Assembly (NCBI GenBank): GCA_910584835.1
Contig: CAJUEG010000007.1
Location: 1-55,378 of the forward strand
DNA: 55,378 bases
From: an uncultured Oscillospiraceae bacterium
Lineage (GTDB): Bacteria > Bacillota > Clostridia > Oscillospirales > Oscillospiraceae
Direction: 5' to 3'
Shown: in pieces, positions 30,969-38,647 of the stretch
Position numbering within the stretch: the first letter of the stretch is position 1
Layout: every line of letters starts with the position of its first letter
The notes under the pieces: model-generated
Told to the model about the DNA's origin: nothing
Databases searched by the model: none
The model's input: the letters and a program-made list of their open reading frames with translations, nothing else
Position numbers and translations under genes: made by a program

Positions 30969-30997
30969 ATCATACACCCTTTGGGGGCAAAATACAA
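30969..30997 (-). promoter_or_regulatory. Promoter of the AIM24-family gene
   Basis: On the minus strand TTGTAT (30992-30997) and TATGAT (30969-30974) are 17 bases apart in an AT-rich stretch. Confidence 0.72.
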
Positions 30998-31021
30998 TTT
31001 AAAATTTGCAAAAAACAGCCG

Positions 31022-31555
31022 TCAGGCCAGCCCCCGCAGGCAGTCCGCCAGGGGGACGATGTATTTCGGGTCGGAGATGTCGTAGGAGCGGGCGATGGCG
31101 CTCTGGAACGCCTCGTCCTCCGGGGTTTTGGCCTTTTTCCGGGTCATGGCCCAGGCGGCGAATTTCATCATGGCCCGGTCCACCCCGCCCATCTTCTCAT
31201 AGCACAGCCCCGCCTGGAGGTAGAAATGGGGGATGGCCTTTTGTTCCTCCGGGGTCAGGTTCTGCGCCCACATCGTTTGAACCGCGTCCTCCGCCTCGTT
31301 GGGCATGGCCCCGGTGGCGAACACCACCAGCTTTTTCGCGCCCCGGCCCTGCAGCAGCCTTTGGGCCTTCTTCCAGCCGTCGAGAATCCCGGCGTGGAGG
31401 CGGCTGCCGAACACCACCGCGCCGTATTGGGACAAATCGGACGGCCCGTCCTTTAGGGGCAGGGCGGCGCAGCCCAGCTCCGCCGCCAGCAGCTCGGCGT
31501 ATTTCCGGGTAAAGCCGGTTTTGCTGTTGTAAAGGATGATGATGTTATTCTTCAT
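31022..31555 (-). CDS. Flavodoxin-domain protein (flavodoxin_5/HemG-like)
   Basis: The 177-residue protein begins with the flavodoxin P-loop region IILYNSKTGFTRKYAE and has further FMN-region motifs YGAVVFGSRLHAG and KLVVFATGAMP. The C-terminal third (MMKFAAWAMTRKKAK) resembles protoporphyrinogen oxidase HemG-like proteins, a family that also includes uncharacterised flavodoxins. Heme synthesis genes are not nearby, so I leave the function as electron transfer or reduction. It overlaps the TetR gene by 11 bases and is under the same operator. Confidence 0.83.
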   Translation of the reverse strand: MKNNIIILYNSKTGFTRKYAELLAAELGCAALPLKDGPSDLSQYGAVVFGSRLHAGILDGWKKAQRLLQGRGAKKLVVFATGAMPNEAEDAVQTMWAQNLTPEEQKAIPHFYLQAGLCYEKMGGVDRAMMKFAAWAMTRKKAKTPEDEAFQSAIARSYDISDPKYIVPLADCLRGLA

Positions 31556-32120
31556 GGCCGGATTCCTCCTTAATCTGCTTTAAAAATGCCTGATAGGCCC
31601 GCTCCTGTCTGGCAAAGACGTCCTCCGCCGGGATGCCCGGCGTGGTGACGGAAAAAATCGTCCCCAGCCCCACGGTGTAGATCAGCATATCCAGGTGGAG
31701 CTGCCCGGCCTGTCCCCCGCTCAGCCCCAGCTGGGCCGCGATGGCCTCCGCCACCTCGGGGCTGACCTCCTTTTGGCGCAGCTCCTCCAGGGAGGACACC
31801 CCCTCCCGGCGGCGCAGGGCAAACAGCTTGAACAGCTCCGGCTCCTCCCGGGCGAATCGGACGTATGCCCGCCCGGTGCTCTGGAACAGGCTGGCAGGGT
31901 CGAGGCGGGCGGACAGCCAGTCCGCCATGTAGTCCGCCGTCCGGCGCTCCACCGCGCGGCGCAGCTCCCCCATGTTCCGAAAGCAGCTGTAGATAGGCTG
32001 GACGGAGCAGCCCAGGCGGGCGGCGATCTCCTTCACCAGCACCCGCTCCATCCCCCCCTCCCGGGCCAGCTGGAAGGCGGCGTCCACCACCATCTCCCTG
32101 GTGATCTTCTGTTTCGGCAT
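31545..32120 (-). CDS. TetR/AcrR-family transcriptional regulator
   Basis: The 191-residue regulator has the TetR HTH at about 6-52 (ITREMVVDAAFQLAREGG then LVKEIAARLGCSVQPIYSCF) and a helical ligand domain. It is first in a two-gene operon with the flavodoxin gene, which it probably controls. A 27-bp imperfect palindrome lies just downstream of the -10 box (32140-32166), so autorepression with release by an unknown ligand is likely. TetR plus flavodoxin pairs are common in Clostridia and are often responsive to electrophiles, which is an inference here. Confidence 0.9.
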   Translation of the reverse strand: MPKQKITREMVVDAAFQLAREGGMERVLVKEIAARLGCSVQPIYSCFRNMGELRRAVERRTADYMADWLSARLDPASLFQSTGRAYVRFAREEPELFKLFALRRREGVSSLEELRQKEVSPEVAEAIAAQLGLSGGQAGQLHLDMLIYTVGLGTIFSVTTPGIPAEDVFARQERAYQAFLKQIKEESGHEE

Positions 32121-32139
32121 AGTGCCACCTCACATAAAT

Positions 32140-32196
32140 CATTTGTATAAATTATTTATATAAATGGATTATAACACTTTCCAGCCGCGCTGTCAA
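32140..32196 (-). promoter_or_regulatory. TetR-flavodoxin promoter and operator
   Basis: On the minus strand TTGACA (32191-32196) and TATAAT (32168-32173) are 17 bases apart, a consensus promoter. Immediately downstream, 32140-32166 is a 27-bp palindrome with arms CATTTRTATAAAT and ATTTATAYAAATG around one centre base. This is the length and position expected for TetR-family binding. Confidence 0.88.
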
Positions 32197-32199
32197 GAA

Positions 32200-32236
32200 A
32201 AATTCCGGCGGACGCAGCGCGTCCGCCGGAATTTTA
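32200..32236 (-). terminator. Rho-independent terminator of phosphoglucomutase
   Basis: AATTCCGGCGGACGC and GCGTCCGCCGGAATT form a 15-bp stem followed by a T run on the minus strand. It ends just before the -35 box of the TetR promoter. Confidence 0.9.
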
Positions 32237-32252
32237 TCGGCTGTGGGTAAAT

Positions 32253-33974
32253 TCAGTTCTTTAACCCCTCTGCCCAAGCAGAATAGCGGGCGACTTTGTC
32301 GGCGCAGTCGGCCTGGCTGGCCCCCTGGGCCAGTATGTACACCTTCACCTTGGGCTCGGTGCCGGAGGGCCGGACAATGACGGAGGTGCCGTCCGCCAGC
32401 TCGTAGCGCAGCACGTTGGAGCCGGACAGCTCCATGGTGCTCTTGTCCCCGGTGGCGGCGTCCACCACGGACCCGTCCTTGTAGTCCTTCCAGGTCTTGA
32501 CCGCCTCGCCGCCGATCTCCTTGGGGGGATTGGTCCGCAGGTTCGCCATCAGGTCGGCCATCTTCTTCAGGCCGTCCAGCCCCGGCATCACCAGGTTCAT
32601 GGTGCGCTCGCCGTAGTTGCCGTACTTCTCGTACAGGGCCATCAGCGCGTCGTACAGGGTCATGCCCTTTCCGGCGTAGTAGGCGGCCATCTCGGTCATG
32701 GCCACGGCGGCGGTCACCGCGTCCTTGTCCCGGACGTAGCTGCCCAGCATGTAGCCGTAGCTCTCCTCATAGGACATGATGACGCTGCCCTCGCCGCTGC
32801 CCTCCAGCTGGTCCTTCTTCTGGGCCAGGAACTTGAAGCCGGTGAAGGTGTCGTAGCACTTCAGGCCGTTGACCTCGGCCACCTTGCGGGCCATCTCGGT
32901 GGTGACGATGGTTTTCAGGGCCACGGGGTTGGCGGGCATCTTGCCGGTACGCTGCTTGGCGCCGATGAGGTAGTCCAGCAGCAGCACGCCGGTCTGGTTG
33001 CCGGTGAGCACCTTGAACCCGTCGCCCGCCCGGACCATCAGGCCCACCCGGTCGGCGTCGGGGTCGGAGCCCAGGATGAAGTCCGCGCCCTCCTTGTTGG
33101 CCAGGTCAACCGCCAGGTAGAAGCCCTCGGGGTTCTCCGGGTTGGGGGAGGCCACGGTGGGGAAGTTGCCGTCGATGACCATCTGCTCGGGCACGCAGAT
33201 GACGTGCTTCATGCCCAGCCGCTTCAGGGCCTCTGGAATCAGCTTGTAGCCGGTGCCGTGGAAGGGGGTGTACACCATTTTGAAGGTGTCCGCAACTTTG
33301 TTAACCGCCGCCTGGTCGTTGACCTGGGCCATCACGTTGGCCAGGAACTTCTCATCGGTCTCCGCGCCCATGATGGTAATGAGGCCGTCGGCCACCGCCT
33401 TGCCGTAGTCGGCCACGGTCACGTCGAACACGTCGGACTCCCGCATGATCTTGGCCACCTCGTCGGCGTGGTTGGGGGGGAGCTGGGCGCCGTCGGACCA
33501 GTAGACCTTATAGCCGTTGTACTCCTTGGGGTTGTGGCTGGCGGTGATGTTGATGCCCGCGATGCAGCCGTACTCCCGGATGGCGAAGGACAGCTCGGGG
33601 GTGGGGCGCAGGGACTCGAACAGCCGGACCGGGATGCCCGCTGCGGCCATGATGCAGGCGGCCTCCCTGGCAAAGACGTCGGAGTTGTTCCGGCAGTCGA
33701 AGCAGATGGCCACGCCCTTCTTCACCGCTTCCGGGCCCTCGTTCAGGATCACCTTGGCGAAGGCCTGGGTGGCGTGGCGGATGACGTGGATGTTCATCCG
33801 GTACAGGCCCACCCCCATGGTGCCCCGCAGCCCGGCGGTGCCGAACTCCAGCTGGGAGAAGAAGCGGGACTCGATCTCCTTCTCGTCCCCGGCGATGGCG
33901 GCCAGCTCCGCCTTCTCCGCCTCGGACAGCGCGGGGGAGTTCAGCCACAGCTCATAGTTCTTTTTGTAGTCCAT
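32253..33974 (-). CDS. pgcA: Phosphoglucomutase (alpha-D-phosphohexomutase family)
   Basis: The 573-residue enzyme interconverts glucose 1-phosphate and glucose 6-phosphate. The phosphoserine is Ser146 in ITASHNPKEYNG, the metal loop DPDADR is at 304-309, and the phosphate-binding RPSGTEPK is near the C terminus. Length and motif spacing fit the Bacillus PgcA type, which supplies glucose 1-phosphate for UDP-glucose. The ATG at 33974 follows TAGGAGGA. It is separated from the aminopeptidase gene by a palindromic repeat, and its terminator is at 32200-32236. It complements glgP in the window. Confidence 0.94.
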   Translation of the reverse strand: MDYKKNYELWLNSPALSEAEKAELAAIAGDEKEIESRFFSQLEFGTAGLRGTMGVGLYRMNIHVIRHATQAFAKVILNEGPEAVKKGVAICFDCRNNSDVFAREAACIMAAAGIPVRLFESLRPTPELSFAIREYGCIAGINITASHNPKEYNGYKVYWSDGAQLPPNHADEVAKIMRESDVFDVTVADYGKAVADGLITIMGAETDEKFLANVMAQVNDQAAVNKVADTFKMVYTPFHGTGYKLIPEALKRLGMKHVICVPEQMVIDGNFPTVASPNPENPEGFYLAVDLANKEGADFILGSDPDADRVGLMVRAGDGFKVLTGNQTGVLLLDYLIGAKQRTGKMPANPVALKTIVTTEMARKVAEVNGLKCYDTFTGFKFLAQKKDQLEGSGEGSVIMSYEESYGYMLGSYVRDKDAVTAAVAMTEMAAYYAGKGMTLYDALMALYEKYGNYGERTMNLVMPGLDGLKKMADLMANLRTNPPKEIGGEAVKTWKDYKDGSVVDAATGDKSTMELSGSNVLRYELADGTSVIVRPSGTEPKVKVYILAQGASQADCADKVARYSAWAEGLKN

Positions 33975-34018
33975 TGGTTGTTCCTCCTATGAAAAAATAT
34001 TGGGTATTTTCAGATGCA

Positions 34019-34087
34019 GGGGCGCGCACTGCGCGCCCGGGGATACGGCGCGCGTTTGGGAGCGCGGGGGCGCACACTGTGCGCCCC
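34019..34087. repeat. Double GC palindrome repeat between aminopeptidase and pgm
   Basis: Two similar hairpins lie 30 bases apart: GGGGCGCGCA/GCGCGCCC at 34019-34038 and GGGGGCGCACA/TGTGCGCCCC at 34066-34087. The second continues CTACAGG. They look like REP-type intergenic palindromes, distinct from families A and B. Confidence 0.6.
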
Positions 34088-34115
34088 TACAGGCGGTTGT
34101 TGGCGCGTCCCCGTT

Positions 34116-35357
34116 TTAAAACGCGAAATTGCCGTCCACAAACACAGGGATCTCCCGCCCGTCATGGGTGGTCCCCACAATGGACAGGTCCCGGGTGCCC
34201 ACCATGAAATCCACGTGGTTGATGGACTGGTTCAGCCCCGCGGCCTTCTGCCCCTCTTCGCTCATCTCCTCGCCGCCCCTGACGCAGCTGGGGTAGGCGG
34301 AGCCGAAGGCAAAGTGGCAGGAGGCGTTCTCGTCAAACAGGGTGTTGTAGAACAGAACCCCGCTGGCCCGGATGGGGGAGTCGTAGGGCACCAGCGCCGC
34401 CTCCCCCAGGTAGTGGGAACCCTCGTCCAGCTCAATGGAGCGGCGCAGCACCTCCTCGCCCTCCCCGGCGTGCACGTCCACAATGCGCCCGCCCTTCAGC
34501 TCCAGCCAGAAGTCCTTCACCAGATTGCCGTTGAGAGCCAGGGGCAGGGCGGCGTACACCCGGCCGTCCACCCCGTCCCACCGGGGGGCGGTGAAGATCT
34601 CCTCGGTGGGCATGTTGGCCACAAACTCCACCCCGCCGGCGGATTTCTCGCTGCCCCCCGCCCAGACGTGGTTGTCCGGCAGGCGGACGGTGAGGTCGGT
34701 TCCCAGAGAGTTTTTATAGTGGAGGGAGGCAAACCGGCAGTCGTTGAGGGTTTTGGCCCGGCGGGCGGCGGCCGCCACGTGCTCCCGCCACCGCTCCACC
34801 CCCTTCCCGTCCCCGGTGATGCGGCACACGGAGAAGATGGCGTCCCACAGCGCGTCCACGGCCTCCTCCTCCTTCTTGCCCGGGAAGGCCTTCTCCGCCC
34901 AGGCCAGGGTGGGGAACGCCCCCACGCACCACTGGAATTTCCCGGCGGTCATGGCGTCGTAAAAGGGCTTGGTGGGCTCCCCGGCGGCCAGGTCGGCGGC
35001 CTGGATGCGGGCGGGGTCCACCCCCTTCAGCAGCTCCGGGTCGGAGCCGGTGAGGGACAGGTTGGGCGAGCCCTTATCCAAAAACCAGTCGAATTTGGCC
35101 TTCTGATAGCTGGGGAACTCAGAAAAGACCGCCCCGTCCGCCCGGAGGTAGCGCTGCCGGGAGACAAAATCGTCCCGCCAGTCCACCACCACCTCCCGGG
35201 CGCCCCGGTCATAGCAGGCCGACACGCACAGACGGGCCAGGGCGGCGGCGTCCAGCGAGGCGTTGATGCGGGGGGTCTGCCCCGGCTGGACGTTCAGGCC
35301 CACCTCCACCAGCAGGCGGGCATATTCGTTGAGCTTGGCCTCAAAATTTGGAATCAT
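34116..35357 (-). CDS. M29-family aminopeptidase (AmpS/PepS type)
   Basis: The 413-residue cytosolic enzyme matches thermophilic-type M29 aminopeptidases. Metal ligands occur in the family's usual segments: ANMPTEEIFTAP, LDEGSHYLGE, NASCHFAFGSAY and NHVDFMVGT. The N-terminal domain (FEAKLNEYARLLVEVGLNVQPG) is the family's first helix and strand. It trims N-terminal residues from peptides using two divalent ions (Co2+, Zn2+ or Mn2+ in characterised members). The ATG at 35357 follows AAAGGAGAAC. It is 14 bases after the upstream gene, and the two share the promoter at 35931-35959. Confidence 0.93.
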   Translation of the reverse strand: MIPNFEAKLNEYARLLVEVGLNVQPGQTPRINASLDAAALARLCVSACYDRGAREVVVDWRDDFVSRQRYLRADGAVFSEFPSYQKAKFDWFLDKGSPNLSLTGSDPELLKGVDPARIQAADLAAGEPTKPFYDAMTAGKFQWCVGAFPTLAWAEKAFPGKKEEEAVDALWDAIFSVCRITGDGKGVERWREHVAAAARRAKTLNDCRFASLHYKNSLGTDLTVRLPDNHVWAGGSEKSAGGVEFVANMPTEEIFTAPRWDGVDGRVYAALPLALNGNLVKDFWLELKGGRIVDVHAGEGEEVLRRSIELDEGSHYLGEAALVPYDSPIRASGVLFYNTLFDENASCHFAFGSAYPSCVRGGEEMSEEGQKAAGLNQSINHVDFMVGTRDLSIVGTTHDGREIPVFVDGNFAF

Positions 35358-35371
35358 TTTTATGTTCTCCT

Positions 35372-35863
35372 TTACTGTTGGCCGCCGCCCTTCCACCGGC
35401 GGCAGTCCTCCGCCGCCGAAAGCAGCGTCTCATCCTCCACGTCCGGCGGGAAAAACAGGGCGGCGTTCACGGTCTGCTCCGTGCTCTCCATGATGCGTCC
35501 GGCAATGCCGGCCATATCCATTCCGGCCAGGTAGAAGTCCAGCAGGTAGTCCTCGGCGCCGTAGACCTCCAGGCCCTCCGGGAGCGCCCCCCAGTCGAAG
35601 GCCAGGGCCGCGGCCCGCGGGAGCTGGAACTCCAGCCAGCAGCCGTCCAGGTCCAGCCCGATCTCGCATAAACCGGCAGCCTCCACCACCGGGATGGGGA
35701 ATTCCTCGGTCAGGTATGCGCCGTCCACCCGGACGGAGTGATTGGCATACCAGCCCCACGACGCCTCCACCCCTTTTTTGGCCAGCGCCCGGGTCAGGCG
35801 GCATGCCCTGCCCTGCAGGGGGGCGTAAATCTGGTTCAGCTGCTGGAACAGGGCCTTATCCAT
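35372..35863 (-). CDS. Hypothetical protein, 163 aa, co-transcribed with the M29 aminopeptidase
   Basis: A helical start (MDKALFQQLNQIYAPLQGRACRL) precedes a mixed domain with HSVRVDGAYLTEEFPIPVVE, CEIGLDLDGCWLEFQLPR and VYGAEDYLLDFYLAGMD. It is acidic, soluble and has no signal or membrane segment. I do not recognise the family. The HSVRVDG-to-FPIPVVE stretch looks like a conserved core. The start at 35863 follows CAGGAGGAGG, and longer frames have no site. Its coupling to a metallo-aminopeptidase and the promoter shared divergently with asnA are the only functional hints. Confidence 0.72.
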   Translation of the reverse strand: MDKALFQQLNQIYAPLQGRACRLTRALAKKGVEASWGWYANHSVRVDGAYLTEEFPIPVVEAAGLCEIGLDLDGCWLEFQLPRAAALAFDWGALPEGLEVYGAEDYLLDFYLAGMDMAGIAGRIMESTEQTVNAALFFPPDVEDETLLSAAEDCRRWKGGGQQ

Positions 35864-35930
35864 GGGCCCGCCTCCTCCTGCGCTGGGCAGTTTGCCGGAA
35901 AATACCAGCTCCGCCCGACGATATATGGAA

Positions 35931-35994
35931 ATTATACCATATTGGATTTCAAAACACAATTCCATTTGCATTTTTTTCTGGCCCGCTGTATAAT
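35931..35994. promoter_or_regulatory. Back-to-back divergent promoters for the aminopeptidase operon and asnA
   Basis: Minus strand: TTGTGT (35954-35959), 17 bases, TATAAT (35931-35936). Plus strand: TTGCAT (35966-35971), 17 bases, TATAAT (35989-35994). The two -35 boxes are only six bases apart, so polymerases would compete or be controlled together. Confidence 0.82.
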
Positions 35995-36029
35995 GTGGAT
36001 TAGTTTAATGAGGTAAAGGAGCAAAGCCT

Positions 36030-37043
36030 ATGCTGACCACCGTCATTCCCCACGGGTACGCCCCCCTGCTCAACCTGTACGACACCCAGAAGGCCATCGG
36101 CCTTTTGAAGCGGCTGTTTGAGGACGATCTGGGCGGCTCGCTGAACCTGCGCCGGGTGTCCGCCCCCCTGTTTGTGGAGGCGTCCACCGGCCTGAACGAC
36201 GACCTCAACGGCGTGGAGCGCCCGGTATCCTTCGACGTGCCCGACGCGGGGCGGGAGGCCCAGGTGGTCCACTCCCTGGCCAAGTGGAAGCGCATGGCCC
36301 TCCACCGCTACCAATTCTCGGTGGGCGAGGGGCTGTACACCGATATGAACGCCATCCGCCGGGACGAGGAGCTGGACAACCTCCACTCCGTCTATGTGGA
36401 TCAGTGGGACTGGGAGAAGGTCATCGCCCCCCGGGACCGCAATATAGACTACTTACAGGCCACGGTGCGCACCATCGTAGCCGCCCTGGCCAGCACCCAG
36501 GCCACCCTGCGCTCGGTGTACCCCCAGCTCACCGCCCTGCCCCTCATCGACCGGGAGGTGTCCTTCGTCACAGCCCAGGAGCTGGAAGACCGGTGGCCCG
36601 CGCTGTCCCCCAAGGAGCGCGAGGACGCCTGGACCCGGGACCACCCCACCACCTTCGTCATGGGCATCGGCGGGGCGCTGAAGTCGGGAAAGCCCCACGA
36701 CGGCCGGGCCCCGGACTACGACGACTGGGGCCTCAACGGGGATATCCTGCTGTACAATCCCCTGCTGGGCCGCGCGTTCGAGATTTCCTCCATGGGCATC
36801 CGGGTGAGCCCGGAGTCGCTGGACGAGCAGCTCACCATCGCCAGGTGCGGCCACCGGCGGGAGCTGCCCTTCCACCGGGCGCTGCTGGCGGGGGAGCTGC
36901 CCCTCACCATCGGCGGCGGCATCGGCCAGAGCCGGGTGTCCATGTACCTGCTGGGCAAGGCCCACATCGGGGAGGTCCAGGCATCCATCTGGGACCCCCG
37001 GACCATCGCGGCCTGCAAAGAGGCGGGCGTGATCCTGCTGTAA
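36030..37043 (+). CDS. asnA: Aspartate-ammonia ligase (asparagine synthetase A)
   Basis: The 337-residue enzyme makes asparagine from aspartate, ammonia and ATP. Its fold is class II aminoacyl-tRNA-synthetase-like. Typical motifs are VSAPLFVEASTGLNDDLNG, VERPVSFD, the central VDQWDWEK, and the motif-3-like IGGGIGQSRVSMYLL. Length agrees with the family (about 330). The ATG at 36030 follows AAAGGAGC, with a consensus promoter at 35966-35994. A small membrane-protein gene follows 14 bases on. Unlike AsnB, it needs free ammonia, which is plentiful in a gut setting. Confidence 0.95.
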   Translation: MLTTVIPHGYAPLLNLYDTQKAIGLLKRLFEDDLGGSLNLRRVSAPLFVEASTGLNDDLNGVERPVSFDVPDAGREAQVVHSLAKWKRMALHRYQFSVGEGLYTDMNAIRRDEELDNLHSVYVDQWDWEKVIAPRDRNIDYLQATVRTIVAALASTQATLRSVYPQLTALPLIDREVSFVTAQELEDRWPALSPKEREDAWTRDHPTTFVMGIGGALKSGKPHDGRAPDYDDWGLNGDILLYNPLLGRAFEISSMGIRVSPESLDEQLTIARCGHRRELPFHRALLAGELPLTIGGGIGQSRVSMYLLGKAHIGEVQASIWDPRTIAACKEAGVILL

Positions 37044-37057
37044 AGGGGGGTAGGCAT

Positions 37058-37231
37058 ATGGACGAACGCAAGGGCAATTTTAACGCCGGGAGCGCGGCAA
37101 AGGCGGGCATCAGCTTTGGCAGCGCCCTGGCCATGGTCATCAGCTACACCACCTGGGGCTCCGTGTTCTGGGCCATCGTCCACGGGCTGATGAGCTGGGT
37201 GTATGTGATCTATTTTGTATTGAGATATTGA
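37058..37231 (+). CDS. Small membrane protein, 57 aa, downstream of asnA
   Basis: A hydrophilic start (MDERKGNFNAGSAAKAGI) leads into two hydrophobic stretches (FGSALAMVISYTTWGSVF and GLMSWVYVIYFVLRY). An AAAGGGGGG site precedes the ATG. It is in the same transcript as asnA and is followed by a bidirectional terminator. The pattern 'SxTTWGSxFWAIxHGxxSWxYVIYFxLR' recurs, as I recall, in small Firmicute membrane proteins of unknown function; I cannot name a family. Confidence 0.72.
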   Translation: MDERKGNFNAGSAAKAGISFGSALAMVISYTTWGSVFWAIVHGLMSWVYVIYFVLRY

Positions 37232-37236
37232 TGAGA

Positions 37237-37270
37237 AAGCAGCCCCGCGCCGCGGCGCGGGGCTGCTCTT
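37237..37270. terminator. Bidirectional terminator between asnA operon and response regulator
   Basis: AAAGCAGCCCCGCGCC and GGCGCGGGGCTGCTCTTT form a long stem with T-rich or A-rich flanks on both sides. It separates two convergent genes and overlaps the regulator's last codons. A near-copy is at 43505-43535. Confidence 0.88.
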
Positions 37271-37944
37271 TATGTCTCGTCCGCCTCTAAATGATAGCCC
37301 AGCCGCCGCACCGCCTCGATGCGCACGTTGGAGCCGATGCTGGCCAGCTTCTTGCGCAGAAACCCCACGTACACCTCCACGTGGTTCTCCACCGCGTTGG
37401 AGTCGTATCCCCACACCCGGGCCAGGATGGCCTCCTTGGACAGGTTGCGGCCCTTTGCCTGCATCAGGCAGCGCATTACCTCCAGCTCCCGGGCGGACAG
37501 CCGCACCCACTTCTCCCCGCAGGCCAGGGTGGAGCTGTCCAGGTCCAGCGCCGTGTTGCCGAAGGTAAGCTGATCCGTCTGCCCTCCCTGTCGGCGGAGG
37601 AGCGCCCCCACACAGGCCAGCAGCTCCCGGGTGTCGAAGGGCTTGGCCAGGTAGTAGTCCGCCCCGGCGTTGAGCCCCTCCACCCGGTCCTCCAATTCAG
37701 AACGGGCGGTGAGCATGAGAATGGGGACAGCACACTTTTGGGCCCGGAGCTGCCGGGCCGCCTGCCTGCCGTCCATCACCGGGAGCATCACGTCCAGAAT
37801 GATGAGGTCGTACACCCCCAACAGGGCGTACTGCACCCCCTCCTCGCCGTCGTAAACGGCCTCCACCTGATAGCCCCGGTCCTCCAGCAGCGCCCGGAGA
37901 GAGTCGCTCAGCGGCCGGTCATCCTCCACAATGAGAATTTTCAC
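37270..37944 (-). CDS. OmpR/PhoB-family response regulator without an adjacent kinase
   Basis: The 224-residue regulator has EDD at 7-9, phosphoacceptor Asp51 (LIILDVMLPV), KPFDTRE, and a winged-helix domain with ENHVEVYVGFLRKKL ending in RRLGYHLE. The sequence places it near the CopR/QseB-like cluster (VEAVRRLGYHLE). Both neighbours are unrelated genes (asnA operon, mntP), so it is an orphan within this window. A TATAAT lies on the minus strand at 37978-37983. The start at 37944 follows AGAGGGGAGGGG. Confidence 0.9.
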   Translation of the reverse strand: MKILIVEDDRPLSDSLRALLEDRGYQVEAVYDGEEGVQYALLGVYDLIILDVMLPVMDGRQAARQLRAQKCAVPILMLTARSELEDRVEGLNAGADYYLAKPFDTRELLACVGALLRRQGGQTDQLTFGNTALDLDSSTLACGEKWVRLSARELEVMRCLMQAKGRNLSKEAILARVWGYDSNAVENHVEVYVGFLRKKLASIGSNVRIEAVRRLGYHLEADET

Positions 37945-37991
37945 GGCGGCCCCTCCCCTCTGGTTTTGTCTGAGGAAATTATATCAGCTGC

Positions 37992-38027
37992 CGCCGGAAA
38001 AGAAAAGGCGCCGGCGGGATTTTTTTG
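37992..38027 (+). terminator. Terminator-like hairpin with plus-strand T run and no matching gene
   Basis: CCGCCGG and CCGGCGG flank a 14-base loop, and GGATTTTTTTG follows on the plus strand. Only minus-strand genes lie on either side, so it may end an antisense RNA or act as a weak mntP terminator in reverse. Confidence 0.4.
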
Positions 38028-38037
38028 CCCACTCCCG

Positions 38038-38604
38038 TCAAAAGGGCAGCAGCCCCAGGTGCTCCAGCAGAATTTTCAGCCCGATAAGCACCAGCACCAC
38101 CCCGCCCAACAGCTCCGCCTTGGACTTGTAGCGGGTGCCGAACACATTGCCCACCTTCACCCCTACGGCGGAGATGACAAAGGTGCACACCCCGATGAGG
38201 GTGACGGCCGGGAGGATGTCCACCCGGAGGAAGGCGAAGGTGACCCCCACCGCCAGCGCGTCGATGGAGGTGGCCACCGCCAGCACCAGCATGGTCAGGG
38301 GCGCCAGGGAGGGGTCGCAGTCCTCCTCGCCGTGCCCCAGCGACTCCCGGATCATATTGCCGCCGATGAAGGCCAGCAGCACAAAGGCGATCCAGTGGTC
38401 CACCTCGGCGATCATGTCCGCGAAGGCCGCCCCCAGCAGCCAGCCGATCAGCGGCATCAGCGCCTGGAACGCCCCAAACCACAGCCCCACGATGACGGCG
38501 TGGCGGGGCATCAGCGCCCGGATGGACAGCCCCTTGCAGACGGACACCGCGAAGGCGTCCATGGACAGGCCCACGGCCAGGGTAAACAGAGCGGCAAATC
38601 CCAT
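38038..38604 (-). CDS. mntP: Manganese efflux pump MntP
   Basis: The 188-residue membrane protein has six membrane segments in two inverted halves. The first half carries GLSMDAFAVSVCKGL and the second ATSIDALAVGVTFAF, each with the conserved Asp in a Ser/Asp motif. This is the MntP (YebN) pattern. It exports excess Mn2+. The start at 38604 follows AGAAGGGATGATG. Its leader starts at a promoter around 38961-38990 and contains a probable yybP-ykoY manganese riboswitch and terminator, the classic control of mntP. The family B repeat block in that leader is unusual. Confidence 0.94.
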   Translation of the reverse strand: MGFAALFTLAVGLSMDAFAVSVCKGLSIRALMPRHAVIVGLWFGAFQALMPLIGWLLGAAFADMIAEVDHWIAFVLLAFIGGNMIRESLGHGEEDCDPSLAPLTMLVLAVATSIDALAVGVTFAFLRVDILPAVTLIGVCTFVISAVGVKVGNVFGTRYKSKAELLGGVVLVLIGLKILLEHLGLLPF

Positions 38605-38647
38605 GATACATCATCCCTTCTCTTTTTTTGAGGGTATGCGGGGAAAT

